The notes: generated by a model from the letters alone, not told the origin. A stretch of DNA of 64,000 nt from Rhizobium sp. R634 (GCF_002211305.1 NZ_LOKW01000001.1:124001-188000); one strand, 5' to 3'. Shown: positions 1-9,672, numbered from the stretch's first letter. Translations and numbers: made by a program.

Positions 1-2
1 CC

Positions 3-3000
3 AATTTCGCCGATGCCCGCCCGACCGACGCAGTGGACGCCGTCTTCGAGAGTTTTCCGCTGACGATCGCGCAGAAGCGCATCTGGTCGCTGGAGCAGAT
101 CGGCAATTACACCGTCTTTCCCGACCAGGTCATCGGGCTGCGGCTGAGTGCCGCGATCGACATCGAGACGATTGCCGGCGCCTGCCGGACGCTCGTGGCG
201 CAGAATCCGTCGCTCGCCTTCCGCTTCCGCCGGCTGGCGGGCGGCCGCATCGAGCAATATCGCGGCGCGTCGAACGCAGTGCCGATCGAAATCCTCGGCA
301 ATGACGGCGCGGCCGTTTCCGAGCCGGATGCCTTGGCCGCACGGAAAGCCTTCCGCGACAAGCGCTTCGATCTCTTGGAAGGCCCCGGTGCGCGCATCCA
401 GATCATCCGGCTTGCCGATGGGCAATCGCTGCTGACGATCGTGCTGCATCCGATCATCTGCGACGACCGCGAAAAATCCACTCTTGCCGGGTCGCTGGCG
501 CGCATTCTCGATGGCGAACCCGCCGGCGACATCCAGCCGGTGGAAATCGCCGCCGGGACGCGGGAGGCCGACTGGCTGGAGACGGATGAGGCGCGGCAAG
601 CGCTTGCCTATTGGCGCGATGCGATCGGCCTCGACTATGCCGCCTCGACCTTCCCGACCCGCTTCAACAGCGGCGGGCTGGCAGGTGTGGCGCGCGCCGA
701 GCATCGGTTTTCGATCGAGCCCGACCTCTGGAGCAAACTCGAACGGCATGCGGGGCGCAAGGACGTTCAGGTCGAGCGCGTGCTGCACGCCGCCTTCTGC
801 GCTCTGCTGGCACGCTACAGCGGCAACTATGCCCTGCTGACCGGCCTGCTTGTCGCGCGGCCGCGCACCGAACATTTCGCCAGCCGCGGCCGCGCCGAAC
901 AGGTTCTTCCTCTCGTGTTTTCGCTGACCTCCAGACACTCGCTCGACGACGTCGTCGCGGCGATCTCGTCGGTGACGCAGGAGGGGCTTGCCCGCCTCGT
1001 GCCGCTGGAGCGCATCACGCAGGAGTTGGTCGTCGACGAGGCCGCCGCACAGGAGGCCGTGGTCAAGGCTCTGTTCGAATTCCGCGAGTCTTATCCGGTC
1101 CCAAGGCAGGCGACGAACCTGGAACCTTGGGGCGCACGTGCCGACAGCGAGCTTTCCCTGGTGATCGAAGCGCGTGCCGATGGCGCCGCATACGGGCTGA
1201 TCGACTATGCTGGAGATCTCTATGACGGCGCCCTGATTGCCCGTGTCGCCAGGCATTTTTGCCTGGTGCTGGAGCAGATCGTCGCGAAGCCGGATCTCAG
1301 GATCAAGGATATCGAGCTCATGGGCAGCGACGAGCTCGACTGGCTGTCGGCGCCCTATGAGGATGACGTCGTCAACGACGACCGGCCGGTGCACGAGCTG
1401 ATTTCGGCCCATTCGCGCCACACGCCCGACAAAACAGCGATCGTCTATGGCGACGAGGAGTGGAGCCATGGCTGGCTGGAGGCGAGCACCAACCGCCTCG
1501 GGCATCGGCTGCGGCAGCTCGGCGTTCGCGCCGAAGTGACGGTTGCCATCTTCATCAAGCGCTCGCCGGAGGCGATCGTTGGTATCCTCGCGACCTTGAA
1601 GGCCGGCGGCGCCTATATTCCGGTCGAGCCCGACCATCCGCCGGTGCGCAACCACCACATCCTGCGCGATGGCGGCGTCAAGATCGTGCTGACCCATAGC
1701 TGGCTGCGCCACCGCCTGCCGGAAGAGCTCGACGCGACCGTGCTCGAACTCGACAAGCTCGATCTCGACGGCGAGCCGGATACGCCGCTCTATCTTCCGA
1801 CGCACAAGGACCAGCTCGCCTATGTCATGTACACCTCGGGCTCGACGGGATTGCCGAAGGGTGTCGCCGTCGAGCACGGGCCGCTGACCCACCATCTGCA
1901 AAATACCTCGCGCGTCTATGGCATGAGCTCGGAATCCCGCGAGCTGCCCTTCCTGCCTTTCAGTTCGGACGGCGGCCATGAGCGATGGATGAACCCGCTG
2001 ATGGAAGGCGGCAGCATCATCCTTCCCGACCAGCCGCTGTGGATGCCGGAGGAGACGCTGACGGCGATGCGCAAGCACGGCGCCAACAATGCCAGCATTC
2101 CCACAACCTATCTGCAGCAGCTGGCGGAATGGGCTGACATTACCGACGGCGCGCCGCCGATGCGCCTCTATTCCTTCGGCGGCGAAGGGTTGGCGCAATC
2201 GACCTTCGATCTTCTGTCGCGGGCGCTGAAATCGGAATGGCTGATCAACGGCTATGGTCCCACGGAAACGATCATGACGCCGATGGTCTGGAAGGTGAGG
2301 GCCGGCACCAAGTTCCAGGGCGTCTATGCGCCGCTCGGCCGCGCCGTCGGGCTGCGGCGCGTCTATGTGCTCGATCCCGATCTCAACCTGTGCCCGATCG
2401 GCGTGACCGGCGAACTCTATATCGGCGGCGAGGGCATCGCGCGCGGCTATCTAGGCAAAGCAGATACGACCGCCGACCGCTTCATTCCCGACCCGTTCTC
2501 GAAGGAAGGCGGCCGGCTCTATCGTTCCGGTGATCTCACGCGTTGGCGTGAGGACGGCACCGTCGAATTCGTCGGCCGCGTCGACCATCAGGTGAAGCTG
2601 CGTGGATACCGCATCGAGCTCGGCGAGATCGAAGCAGCGCTGCTCCAGCAGCCCGGCGTCGGCGAAGCCCTGGTCGTGCTGCGCGACGACGATGCCGGCG
2701 GCGAAAAGGCGCTGGTCGCCTATGTCGTGCCGAAGAAGGACGAGAGGCTTGACGTCGAGACGGTTCGTGCCGGCCTCGAACGCAGCCTGCCCTCCTATAT
2801 GGTGCCGGCCGCTGTCGTCGAACTGGAGAAGATGCCGACCAATCCGAACAGCAAGCTCGACCGCTTTGCGCTGCCCGCACCCCAGCCGGTCAAACGCGCC
2901 ATTATCGAGCCGGCGACCGCGCTGGAAGAGGAGGTGCTGGATGTCTGGCGCCAGGTTCTCAAGCTGGAAGCGATCAGCGTCGAGGATAATTTCTTCGCCA

Positions 3001-3977
3001 TCGGCGGCAATTCGCTGGGCGCGATCCGCATCCTCACGCAGCTCAGGCAGCGCCGGCCGAAGGTTCCGCTGACTGTCGCCGATATCTTCAACAACCCGAC
3101 CATCCGCGCCTTTGCCGGCGTGATGGAGCAGGGGGAGGAGCGCGATCTCTCCGAGGTGATCGTGCTGCGCGCCGCCGGCACCAAGCCGCGGCTCTATTGC
3201 TTCCCGGGGCTTCTGGTCAGCACCCGCGAATATGTGAAGCTCGTCGATTATCTCGGCGCCGACCAGCCGGCGACCGGCTTCATTTGCCATTCGCTGTCGG
3301 AAAAGAAAGAGGTCGGCGCGCCGATCGAAGAGATCATCGAGCCCTATGTCGATTACATCAGAATCCATAGCAGAGGCGCGCCCTGCACTTTCCTCGGCTG
3401 GTCCTGGGGCGGGCTTCTCGCCTACGAGGCTGCCCGCACCCTCGGCAACGAAGTCGACGTCAGGATGATGGCGATGGTCGACGTGTGCGATCTCGGCTCG
3501 GAATTCGCGATCGGCGCCAAGCCTCGCTTCCGGCCCGGCGAGCGCGACGCGCTGCATCGGGACGTGCAGGCATGGCTGCGGAAAACGGCGATGCGCCCCG
3601 AATGGGACCGGCTGCTTTCGACCATGGACGCGGATACCTACGAGCAGTTCCTGCGCTTCGTCGGCGACGAGAAGGATCCGCTGCCGACCGACGGCCCTGA
3701 CATCAGCAGCCGCGAGCATACGTTCTGGGTGCTGATCGACAACGCCCTGATCTTCCGCAAGCATCGGCTCGTTCCCCACGATGTGCCGATCTATCCCTGG
3801 GCGGCCGACGACAGCCTCAATCGCGGCCTCAACCTGATCGATTGGCGCCGCCTGTCGCCGCGGGCGCGCGCGGCCGAAATCATCACCGGCACCAACCATC
3901 TGCACATGATCGGGTCTCCCGCCTTCCATTCAAGGCTTGCCCTGCGTCTCAAGGAAACAGAGAAGGATAACGCATGA
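3..3977 (+). CDS. vbsS: Non-ribosomal peptide synthetase (C-A-PCP-TE), vicibactin synthetase VbsS-like, 5' end cut by window
   Basis: Single-module NRPS that would activate a hydroxy-amino acid and release the siderophore. The frame is open to the left edge, so the start may lie outside; a GTG at 33 is the first in-frame candidate. Residues are counted from that GTG. Domains in order: condensation-like (about 5-440), adenylation (about 450-950, with YTSGSTGLPKG, NGYGPTE, YRSGDL and the NSKLDR lysine loop), carrier protein (GGNSLGAIRI, phosphopantetheine Ser) and thioesterase (GWSWGG, His near the C-terminus in TNHLHMI). The condensation motif reads HPIICDD instead of HHxxxDG. It overlaps the hydroxylase gene by 4 bases (ATGA), so the two are coupled. 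The vbs assignment rests on the gene order S-O with a nearby PPTase; another hydroxamate NRPS is possible. Confidence 0.85.
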   Translation, partial: NFADARPTDAVDAVFESFPLTIAQKRIWSLEQIGNYTVFPDQVIGLRLSAAIDIETIAGACRTLVAQNPSLAFRFRRLAGGRIEQYRGASNAVPIEILGNDGAAVSEPDALAARKAFRDKRFDLLEGPGARIQIIRLADGQSLLTIVLHPIICDDREKSTLAGSLARILDGEPAGDIQPVEIAAGTREADWLETDEARQALAYWRDAIGLDYAASTFPTRFNSGGLAGVARAEHRFSIEPDLWSKLERHAGRKDVQVERVLHAAFCALLARYSGNYALLTGLLVARPRTEHFASRGRAEQVLPLVFSLTSRHSLDDVVAAISSVTQEGLARLVPLERITQELVVDEAAAQEAVVKALFEFRESYPVPRQATNLEPWGARADSELSLVIEARADGAAYGLIDYAGDLYDGALIARVARHFCLVLEQIVAKPDLRIKDIELMGSDELDWLSAPYEDDVVNDDRPVHELISAHSRHTPDKTAIVYGDEEWSHGWLEASTNRLGHRLRQLGVRAEVTVAIFIKRSPEAIVGILATLKAGGAYIPVEPDHPPVRNHHILRDGGVKIVLTHSWLRHRLPEELDATVLELDKLDLDGEPDTPLYLPTHKDQLAYVMYTSGSTGLPKGVAVEHGPLTHHLQNTSRVYGMSSESRELPFLPFSSDGGHERWMNPLMEGGSIILPDQPLWMPEETLTAMRKHGANNASIPTTYLQQLAEWADITDGAPPMRLYSFGGEGLAQSTFDLLSRALKSEWLINGYGPTETIMTPMVWKVRAGTKFQGVYAPLGRAVGLRRVYVLDPDLNLCPIGVTGELYIGGEGIARGYLGKADTTADRFIPDPFSKEGGRLYRSGDLTRWREDGTVEFVGRVDHQVKLRGYRIELGEIEAALLQQPGVGEALVVLRDDDAGGEKALVAYVVPKKDERLDVETVRAGLERSLPSYMVPAAVVELEKMPTNPNSKLDRFALPAPQPVKRAIIEPATALEEEVLDVWRQVLKLEAISVEDNFFAIGGNSLGAIRILTQLRQRRPKVPLTVADIFNNPTIRAFAGVMEQGEERDLSEVIVLRAAGTKPRLYCFPGLLVSTREYVKLVDYLGADQPATGFICHSLSEKKEVGAPIEEIIEPYVDYIRIHSRGAPCTFLGWSWGGLLAYEAARTLGNEVDVRMMAMVDVCDLGSEFAIGAKPRFRPGERDALHRDVQAWLRKTAMRPEWDRLLSTMDADTYEQFLRFVGDEKDPLPTDGPDISSREHTFWVLIDNALIFRKHRLVPHDVPIYPWAADDSLNRGLNLIDWRRLSPRARAAEIITGTNHLHMIGSPAFHSRLALRLKETEKDNA

Positions 3978-5332
3978 CCGTCGCTTTTACCCGCAGGGAT
4001 GCCCTCAACGAGCCGCTCGATCTTGCCGGCATCGGCATCGGTCCCTCCAATCTGAGCCTTGCCTGCCTGCTGGAATCCGTGCCCGAGGTCCGCAGCCGCT
4101 TCTTCGAGCGGCGCGGCACGTTCGACTGGCATCCCGGCATGATGATGCCCGGCGTCGAGCTGCAGTCGTCCTTCCTGAAGGATCTCGTCACGCCGGTTCT
4201 GCCGACGAGCCGCTGGTCCTTCGTCTCCTATCTGGTGGCGCATAAGAGGCTCTACGCCTTCCTGAACGCCAATTACGACGCCGTTCCCCGGCAGGAATTC
4301 GCGCGCTATCTCGCCTGGGTCGCCAACGGCGTCGACGGCCTGCGCTACGCAACTGACATCCGCGACGTGGAGCACCGCGACGACCGCTTCGTCCTGCGCT
4401 TCGACAACGGCCAGGAAGAAGCGAAGAACCTGGTGATCGGCACGGGATCTTCGCCCTTCGTGCCCGATTGGGCAAAACCCTTCCTTGGGCCCGATTGCTT
4501 CCACAATAGCGAGGCCAAGTCGCGTCTCAAAGATCTTCGCGCCGCCCGCATCGTCGTGGTCGGCGGCGGCCAGAGCGGCGGCGAGGTGGTCGAAGCGCTG
4601 CTTGGGGATGCCAGCTCGATGAAGGAGCTGACCTGGATCAGCCGGCGCCACAATTTCGAGCCGATCAACGACACGCCGTTTTCGAACCAGGTCTTCTCGC
4701 CGGAATATGTGCAGGCCTATCTGAAGCTCAGCGGCGAGCAGAAGCAGGCGGCGCTGAAAAACTCGATCCTCACCAGCGACGGCCTGTCGATTTCGACGAT
4801 CCACTCGATCTACCGCCGCCTCTACGCGCTGCGTTATCTCGATCAGAGCACGCTCACCGCATCCCTGTCGCCGAACCGCGACGTGATCCAGATGGAGCGG
4901 AACGGCAATGCCTATCGGCTGATCGTCCGCAACCATTTCGACGGCGGGATCGAGGTGCTGCATGCCGATGCGGTGGTGCTGGCAACCGGCTACAGGTTCC
5001 GTTTGCCGGATGCGCTCGGCTCGCTCAGCGAAAGGATCAGCCTCGACAGAAACGGCTATCCCACCCTGAACGACGACTACACGATGCAATGGACAGGCCC
5101 GAGGGCCAACCGGCTGTTTGCGCAGAATGCCGGCCGGTACTCGCATGGCATCGCCGACTCGCAGCTCAGCCTGATGGCCTGGCGCAGTGCAAGCATCGTC
5201 AACGCGCTTCTCGGCCGGCAGCATTTCGATGCCGAACCCGACAGTGCGCAGCTGGTCTGGGCGACGGAGGCCGCTTCCGCCATGCCGCATCAGCTGCGCG
5301 CCGGCTATTCGGACGGCCTGCTCTCGTCCTGA
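3974..5332 (+). CDS. vbsO: L-ornithine/L-lysine N-hydroxylase (siderophore), VbsO-like
   Basis: Flavin-dependent N-monooxygenase of the IucD/PvdA/VbsO family; it makes the N-hydroxy-ornithine used for hydroxamate iron chelation, using FAD, NADPH and oxygen. The 452-residue length is typical. Visible motifs are the FAD-binding GIGIGPSNLSLA near residue 16, the NADPH-binding VVVGGGQSGGEV near residue 195, and the ATGY motif (VVLATGYRFRLPD) near 335. The ATG overlaps the NRPS stop. Its 3' end overlaps the convergent PPTase gene by 28 bases. Substrate (ornithine rather than lysine) is inferred from the vicibactin-like context. Confidence 0.88.
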   Translation: MTVAFTRRDALNEPLDLAGIGIGPSNLSLACLLESVPEVRSRFFERRGTFDWHPGMMMPGVELQSSFLKDLVTPVLPTSRWSFVSYLVAHKRLYAFLNANYDAVPRQEFARYLAWVANGVDGLRYATDIRDVEHRDDRFVLRFDNGQEEAKNLVIGTGSSPFVPDWAKPFLGPDCFHNSEAKSRLKDLRAARIVVVGGGQSGGEVVEALLGDASSMKELTWISRRHNFEPINDTPFSNQVFSPEYVQAYLKLSGEQKQAALKNSILTSDGLSISTIHSIYRRLYALRYLDQSTLTASLSPNRDVIQMERNGNAYRLIVRNHFDGGIEVLHADAVVLATGYRFRLPDALGSLSERISLDRNGYPTLNDDYTMQWTGPRANRLFAQNAGRYSHGIADSQLSLMAWRSASIVNALLGRQHFDAEPDSAQLVWATEAASAMPHQLRAGYSDGLLSS

Positions 5333-6024
5333 AACATCCGGAGATGAATGCCGGGGGCGCCGGATTGGGAGCGGACGGCCAGCGCGACGACGTGCTGGCT
5401 GCCGCTTTCGAGCAGACGGTGATGCCATTGCCGGTCGGGTTCGCCGCTCTGAACCAGGACCGGGATGCCGTCCTGCCAGGAAAAGGCGACGCTGCGGGCA
5501 TCCCCGCGCAAGCCCACCCCGAGCGCCTTGAGATGGCTCTCCTTGAGTGTCCAAAGGGCAACGGCCGCACGCGGCCGTTCGCCCGCAGGCATTTGATCGA
5601 GCCAGCGCCGTTCGTCCGAACTGCAATAGCTCTCCAGTGCCGCTGCTTCGATTTCGGCATCGGCGCGTTCGCAGTCGATCCCGACGCGCTCGTATTCTGA
5701 CGTGACCGCGACCGCCACCAGCCCGTCGGCATTGGAAAGGCTGAACTGCAGCCTGTCGCGGCCCTCGACCGTCAGCTTGCCGTACGCATCCGCCAGCAAC
5801 ACGACCTTGTCAGGCTGCGTTTCGGTATGCGCGCTCAGCAGTTGCCGCAGCAGATAGCGGCCGGCGATGAACGAGGTCCGGTCGCGTTCGAAGCGATAGG
5901 TCGCTGCGCGCTCCCGCTCATTCGGTGAAAGCGACCGCATCCAGCGCTCCCCATCGCTCCCGTTCTTCGGATATTGCCAGAGCACGACATCGATGGCGGC
6001 CGGTTGATTGTCTGATTGCTGCAT
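5305..6024 (-). CDS. vbsP: 4'-phosphopantetheinyl transferase (Sfp type), VbsP-like
   Basis: Transfers phosphopantetheine from CoA to the carrier-protein Ser of the neighbouring NRPS. The 239-residue protein has the Sfp-type signature pair: VGIDCER near residue 105 (Mg-binding Asp) and WTLKESHLKALG near residue 157. It is convergent with the hydroxylase and overlaps its 3' end. In the published vicibactin locus vbsP is transcribed separately from vbsGSO, which fits this arrangement; that comparison is from memory of the family, not a search. Confidence 0.85.
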   Translation of the reverse strand: MQQSDNQPAAIDVVLWQYPKNGSDGERWMRSLSPNERERAATYRFERDRTSFIAGRYLLRQLLSAHTETQPDKVVLLADAYGKLTVEGRDRLQFSLSNADGLVAVAVTSEYERVGIDCERADAEIEAAALESYCSSDERRWLDQMPAGERPRAAVALWTLKESHLKALGVGLRGDARSVAFSWQDGIPVLVQSGEPDRQWHHRLLESGSQHVVALAVRSQSGAPGIHLRMFQDESRPSE

Positions 6025-6040
6025 CAGGCCAGTATGCGTA

Positions 6041-6069
6041 CCGTTGCCCGATTGGCAATCGGGCAGCGG
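6041..6069 (-). terminator. Hairpin after the nitrate transporter operon
   Basis: A 12-bp stem (6041-6052 with 6058-6069, one G-T wobble) around a 5-base loop. It lies between the ATPase stop at 6094 and the PPTase start at 6024, so it probably ends the leftward transporter transcript. There is no T-run after it on that strand, so it would be an atypical terminator. Confidence 0.5.
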
Positions 6070-6093
6070 TTTATGTCCGCAATCGCCGCGGGT

Positions 6094-6891
6094 CTATTCC
6101 GCGGCTTCGATGAAGCGGTGGCGTTCGTAGAGGAACTTCAGCACCGCTTCGCGGCATTTGAGATATGTCCGGTCGGAGGCGAGTTCGATGCGGTTGCGGG
6201 GGCGGGGCATGGTGACGTCGAGCACTTCGCCGATGCGGGCCGCCGGGCCGTTGGTCATCATCACGATGCGGTCGGAGAGCAGCACCGCTTCATCGACATC
6301 ATGGGTGATCATCACAATGGTGTTGCCGAGCCGGGCATGAATTTCCATCACCGCATCCTGAAGATGGGCGCGGGTCAGCGCGTCGAGCGCGCCGAAGGGC
6401 TCATCGAGCAGCAGGATCTTCGGCTCCATGGCAAGCGCGCGGGCAATGCCGACGCGCTGCTTCATGCCGCCCGAGATCTCCGCGGGCCGCTTGTCTCTCG
6501 CATGCGCCATCTGCACGAGGTCGAGATTGGCCATGACCCAGTCATGCCGCTCGGCCTTGGTCTTCGTTCGGCTGAAGACCTTGGAGACGGCGAGATTCAC
6601 ATTCTCATAGACCGTCAGCCAGGGCAGCAGCGAATGGTTCTGAAAGACGACGGCGCGTTCCGGACCCGGCTCGTTGACCTCGCGATTTTCCAGGAGCACG
6701 GCGCCTGAAGACACCGGGGTCAGGCCGGCGATGAGATTGAGCAGGGTGGACTTGCCGCAGCCGGAATGGCCGATGATCGAGACGAATTCGCCCTCGGATA
6801 TCGTCAGGTTGATGTCTTTCAGGACTTCGGCGCGCACGCCGCCGCGATCGAAATGCTTGTCGATATGATCGAGCTTGAGATAGGCGTTCAT
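6094..6891 (-). CDS. Nitrate/sulfonate-type ABC transporter ATP-binding protein
   Basis: Cytoplasmic ATPase of the NrtD/SsuB/TauB class, 265 residues. Walker A is GHSGCGKST near residue 40, the signature is SGGMKQRVGIARAL near 140, and Walker B is LLLDEPFGALD near 162, followed by the H-loop ITHDVDEA. The ATG at 6891 was chosen because it follows GAGGACC and gives the normal N-terminus; the open frame continues further upstream without sense. It is the last gene of a three-gene leftward operon, 11 bases after the permease. Confidence 0.9.
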   Translation of the reverse strand: MNAYLKLDHIDKHFDRGGVRAEVLKDINLTISEGEFVSIIGHSGCGKSTLLNLIAGLTPVSSGAVLLENREVNEPGPERAVVFQNHSLLPWLTVYENVNLAVSKVFSRTKTKAERHDWVMANLDLVQMAHARDKRPAEISGGMKQRVGIARALAMEPKILLLDEPFGALDALTRAHLQDAVMEIHARLGNTIVMITHDVDEAVLLSDRIVMMTNGPAARIGEVLDVTMPRPRNRIELASDRTYLKCREAVLKFLYERHRFIEAAE

Positions 6892-6902
6892 CAGGATGGT
6901 CC

Positions 6903-7796
6903 TCAGTTGGCCATGGCGCCGCGGGTGACGAGTTTGCCGAGCGCGGCCACCAGCTTGTCGAGGGCAAAACCGACGATGCCGATATAGGCGAGCGCGACGA
7001 TGATGTCGGGAAGGCGCGACGAGTTCCACGCGTCCCAGATGAAGAAGCCGATGCCGACGCCGCCGGTCAGCATTTCGGCCGCGACGATGGCGAGCCAGGA
7101 GAGGCCGACGCCGATCCTGAGGCCGGTGAAGATGTAAGGGGCTGCCGACGGCAGCATGATCTTCCAGAAGAATTCGAGCTGGTTGAGCCGCAGCACCTCG
7201 GCGACGTTGCGATAATCCTGCGGAATATTGCGGACGCCGACGGCGGTGTTGATGATGACAGGCCAGATCGAGGTGATGAAGATGACGAAGATCGCCGAAG
7301 GGTTGGAATCCTGGAAGGCCGCGAGCGACAGCGGCAACCAGGCGAGCGGCGGCACCGTGCGCAGCACCTGGAAGATCGGATCGAGGCCGCGCATCGCCCA
7401 GATCGACTGGCCGATGATCGCCCCGACGATGACGCCGGCGACGGCGGCGAGGCCGAAGCCGTAAGCGACGCGCTGCAGCGAAACCAGCACGCGCCAGCCG
7501 AGCCCGATATCCTGGGAGCCGTAGTTGAAGAACGGATAGGCGATGAGGTCGTAGCTATCCTGCCAGACCTGGTGCGGCGAAGGCAGAGAGGCGTCCGCCG
7601 ATGAACAGAGCGCCTGCCAGAGGAGGAGGACAAGTGCCAGCACGACGGCCGGCGGAACGACATTTTGAAGTGCGGTCAGCGCCGCACGGCGAAGATCGAT
7701 CCGCGAGCCTTGCTTGCCGGAGAATGACAGCACCTTCGCCGCCGGCTTGGCAGGGACGACTATCGAGGGAATTTCTTTATTTGCCAGGGCGGACAT
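6903..7796 (-). CDS. nrtB: Nitrate-type ABC transporter permease
   Basis: Inner-membrane permease of the NrtB/SsuC family, 297 residues, with about six hydrophobic segments starting near residue 43 (VVPPAVVLALVLLLWQAL). The family EAA-type loop is visible in LRLNQLEFFWKIMLPSAAPYIFTG. An in-frame GTG at 7811 exists, but the ATG at 7796 sits 8 bases after AGGAG and is preferred. Nitrate is favoured over sulfonates by the paired NrtA-like binding protein and the sigma-54 promoter. Confidence 0.88.
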   Translation of the reverse strand: MSALANKEIPSIVVPAKPAAKVLSFSGKQGSRIDLRRAALTALQNVVPPAVVLALVLLLWQALCSSADASLPSPHQVWQDSYDLIAYPFFNYGSQDIGLGWRVLVSLQRVAYGFGLAAVAGVIVGAIIGQSIWAMRGLDPIFQVLRTVPPLAWLPLSLAAFQDSNPSAIFVIFITSIWPVIINTAVGVRNIPQDYRNVAEVLRLNQLEFFWKIMLPSAAPYIFTGLRIGVGLSWLAIVAAEMLTGGVGIGFFIWDAWNSSRLPDIIVALAYIGIVGFALDKLVAALGKLVTRGAMAN

Positions 7797-7852
7797 CAGC
7801 GCGCTCCTCACGGGAATGGAAGGCCGGCGCGCCGCGCGCGCCGGAGGCGGGA

Positions 7853-9166
7853 TCAGGAGACGGCCTTGATCGACAGGCTGTCGAGATAGGCGGAAGGATT
7901 TTCAGGATCGAAGACCTTGCCGTCGAAGAAGGTCTCCTTGCCGCGCGACGAGGAGGCGGGAATGTCGGCCGCAGCGACGCCCAGATCCTTGGCGGCCTCG
8001 CGCCAGATGTCTTCGCGGTTCACTTGGTCGACCAGCGCCTTGATGTCGGTTGTACCAGGCAGATTTCCCCAGCGGACATTTTCCGTCATGAACCAGGTGT
8101 CGTGGCTCTTGAACGGATAGGAGGCGCCGTCCTTCCAGAATTTCATATAGAGGTCGGTGGCCTTGGCTTCGCGGCCGTTGCCGTAATTGATGTCGCCCCT
8201 GAGGCGGCCGAGCACGTCCTTGGTCGGAACGTTGAACCATTGGCGCTTGCCGAGGATCTCGGCCATCTCGGCCTTGTTATCCATGCTTTCGCACCATTGC
8301 TGCGCTTCCATGACGGCCATCAGCAGGGCCTTGGCGGCGTTCGGATTCTTCTCGATCCAGTCGGCGCGCAGGCCGAGCGCCTTTTCGGGATGCCCCTTCC
8401 AGAGCTCGCCGGTGGTCGCCGCGGTGAAGCCGATGCCCTGGTTGACGAGCTGCTCGTTCCACGGCTCGCCGACACAGAAGACGTCCATGTTTCCGACCTT
8501 CATGTTGGCGACCATCTGCGGCGGCGGCACGACGATGGTGGAAACATCCTTGTTCGGATCGATGCCGCCGGCGGCGAGCCAGTAGCGGATCCAGAGGTCG
8601 TGGGTGCCGCCGGGGAAGGTCATGGCGGCCTTGATCTCCTTACCCTCCGCCTTCTTCTTCTCGAAGGCGGCCTTCAGCTTGGAAGCATCGAGCTGCACGC
8701 CGGTTTCGGCATATTCCTTGGCGACGGAAATGCCCTGGCTGTCGAGATTGAGCCGGGCAAGGATCGCCATCGGCACCGGCTTGTTGTTCTGCGTCACCTT
8801 GCCGGTCTGCATGAGATAGGGGAGCGGCGAGAGGATATGCGCGCCATCGATGCCGTTGGCTGCGCCGCCGAGCACCAGATTGTCGCGGGTGGCACCCCAG
8901 GATGCCTGCTTGGCGACGTCCGTTTCCGGCAGGCCGTGTTTGTCGAAAAAGCCTTTCTCCTTGGCGATGATGAGCGGCGCGGAATCGGTGAGAGCGATGA
9001 AGCCGAGCTTGACGCCCTTCACCTCAGGGCCGGCCCCGGCCGCAAAAGCGCCGGAGGGAAAGGCAGTTTTGACGGCGCCGATCAAGGCGGCCGCCGCAGT
9101 CGTCTTGAGCATGCTGCGGCGGGTGATGCCACTTGTCGAAATCCCAGTCGTCGAAATCTTTTTCAT
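7853..9166 (-). CDS. nrtA: Nitrate ABC transporter substrate-binding protein, Tat-exported
   Basis: Periplasmic CmpA/NrtA-family binding protein, 437 residues. The N-terminus carries a Tat signal (TRRSMLKTTAAAALIGAVK) ending near AFAAGAG. The mature part has GFIALTDSAPLIIAKEKGFF and FCVGEPWNEQLV, both typical of the nitrate/bicarbonate-binding branch. The ATG at 9166 follows AGGGGAA, while the longer frame to 9250 has no site. It is the first gene of the operon and lies about 170 bases downstream of a sigma-54 promoter, indicating nitrogen-limitation control. Confidence 0.9.
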   Translation of the reverse strand: MKKISTTGISTSGITRRSMLKTTAAAALIGAVKTAFPSGAFAAGAGPEVKGVKLGFIALTDSAPLIIAKEKGFFDKHGLPETDVAKQASWGATRDNLVLGGAANGIDGAHILSPLPYLMQTGKVTQNNKPVPMAILARLNLDSQGISVAKEYAETGVQLDASKLKAAFEKKKAEGKEIKAAMTFPGGTHDLWIRYWLAAGGIDPNKDVSTIVVPPPQMVANMKVGNMDVFCVGEPWNEQLVNQGIGFTAATTGELWKGHPEKALGLRADWIEKNPNAAKALLMAVMEAQQWCESMDNKAEMAEILGKRQWFNVPTKDVLGRLRGDINYGNGREAKATDLYMKFWKDGASYPFKSHDTWFMTENVRWGNLPGTTDIKALVDQVNREDIWREAAKDLGVAAADIPASSSRGKETFFDGKVFDPENPSAYLDSLSIKAVS

Positions 9167-9336
9167 CTGCAGGTTCCCCTCTGCTGTGAATTCGCACGCA
9201 AAAAAACGCCGCCGGACATTGCTCGCGGGATGGGAGTTTCCCGACAGCAAAGACCTTGCGACGCCATTGTCTATTGCAGGCGCTTATGCCGCGCCTATCC
9301 GCGCCGGTCGCCGTTGACCGGTGCGTCTAGGACTAC

Positions 9337-9351
9337 GCAATCGGCGTGCCA
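9337..9351 (-). promoter_or_regulatory. Sigma-54 (-24/-12) promoter for the nitrate transporter operon
   Basis: Leftward reading gives TGGCAC-GCCGA-TTGC, an exact match to the sigma-54 core TGGCAC-N5-TTGC, with the GG/GC spacing intact. It lies about 170 bases upstream of nrtA. No clear NtrC half-site pair (GCAC-N7-GTGC) was found upstream by eye. Confidence 0.75.
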
Positions 9352-9492
9352 ATTTGAGAGTTGGTCCCTAAAGGGCTGGCATTAAACGAAAAGTTCCGGA
9401 TTTTTAGCGACGCCTATTTCTTGGGCATTGAGAAAAAATGGTAATGTTTTGTGCGGTTGCGAGGGCGAGGCTTTTTGCAGGAGCGCGCTATT

Positions 9493-9505
9493 TGTGCAAT
9501 GCACA
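9493..9505. promoter_or_regulatory. 13-bp near-perfect palindrome between nrtA and the GGDEF-EAL gene
   Basis: TGTGCAATGCACA is symmetric except at its centre. It lies 142 bases upstream of the sigma-54 element and about 170 bases upstream of the rightward GGDEF-EAL gene, so it could serve either. The half-site order (GTGC then GCAC) is opposite to the usual NtrC site. The rest of the gap 9167-9677 holds no convincing gene, only a small GC hairpin at 9620-9636. Confidence 0.35.
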
Positions 9506-9666
9506 GTGGCGTCTGACGTAGCCCAGAAGTCTACGAGAATGGCGGATCAGCGGGCTTATCGGCACTCGGCAACTGAATGGCTCGCGGAATGACGGCAGGC
9601 ATGCTGAGCCATCTCGGCTGCGCCGCATGGCGGCGCGATTGCCGTGAGATGCCGATTAGCACTCTA

Positions 9667-9672
9667 TATAAT
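9667..9672 (+). promoter_or_regulatory. Possible -10 element abutting the GGDEF-EAL start codon
   Basis: TATAAT ends 5 bases before the ATG at 9678, so a transcript from it would be leaderless. No good -35 hexamer is visible at the right distance, so this could be chance in an AT-rich patch. Confidence 0.3.

Noticed and set aside
7601..9385. A long rightward open frame opposite nrtA and nrtB
   Set aside because: It mirrors the codon structure of the leftward nrtA/nrtB genes, which carry a Tat signal, family motifs and ribosome sites.
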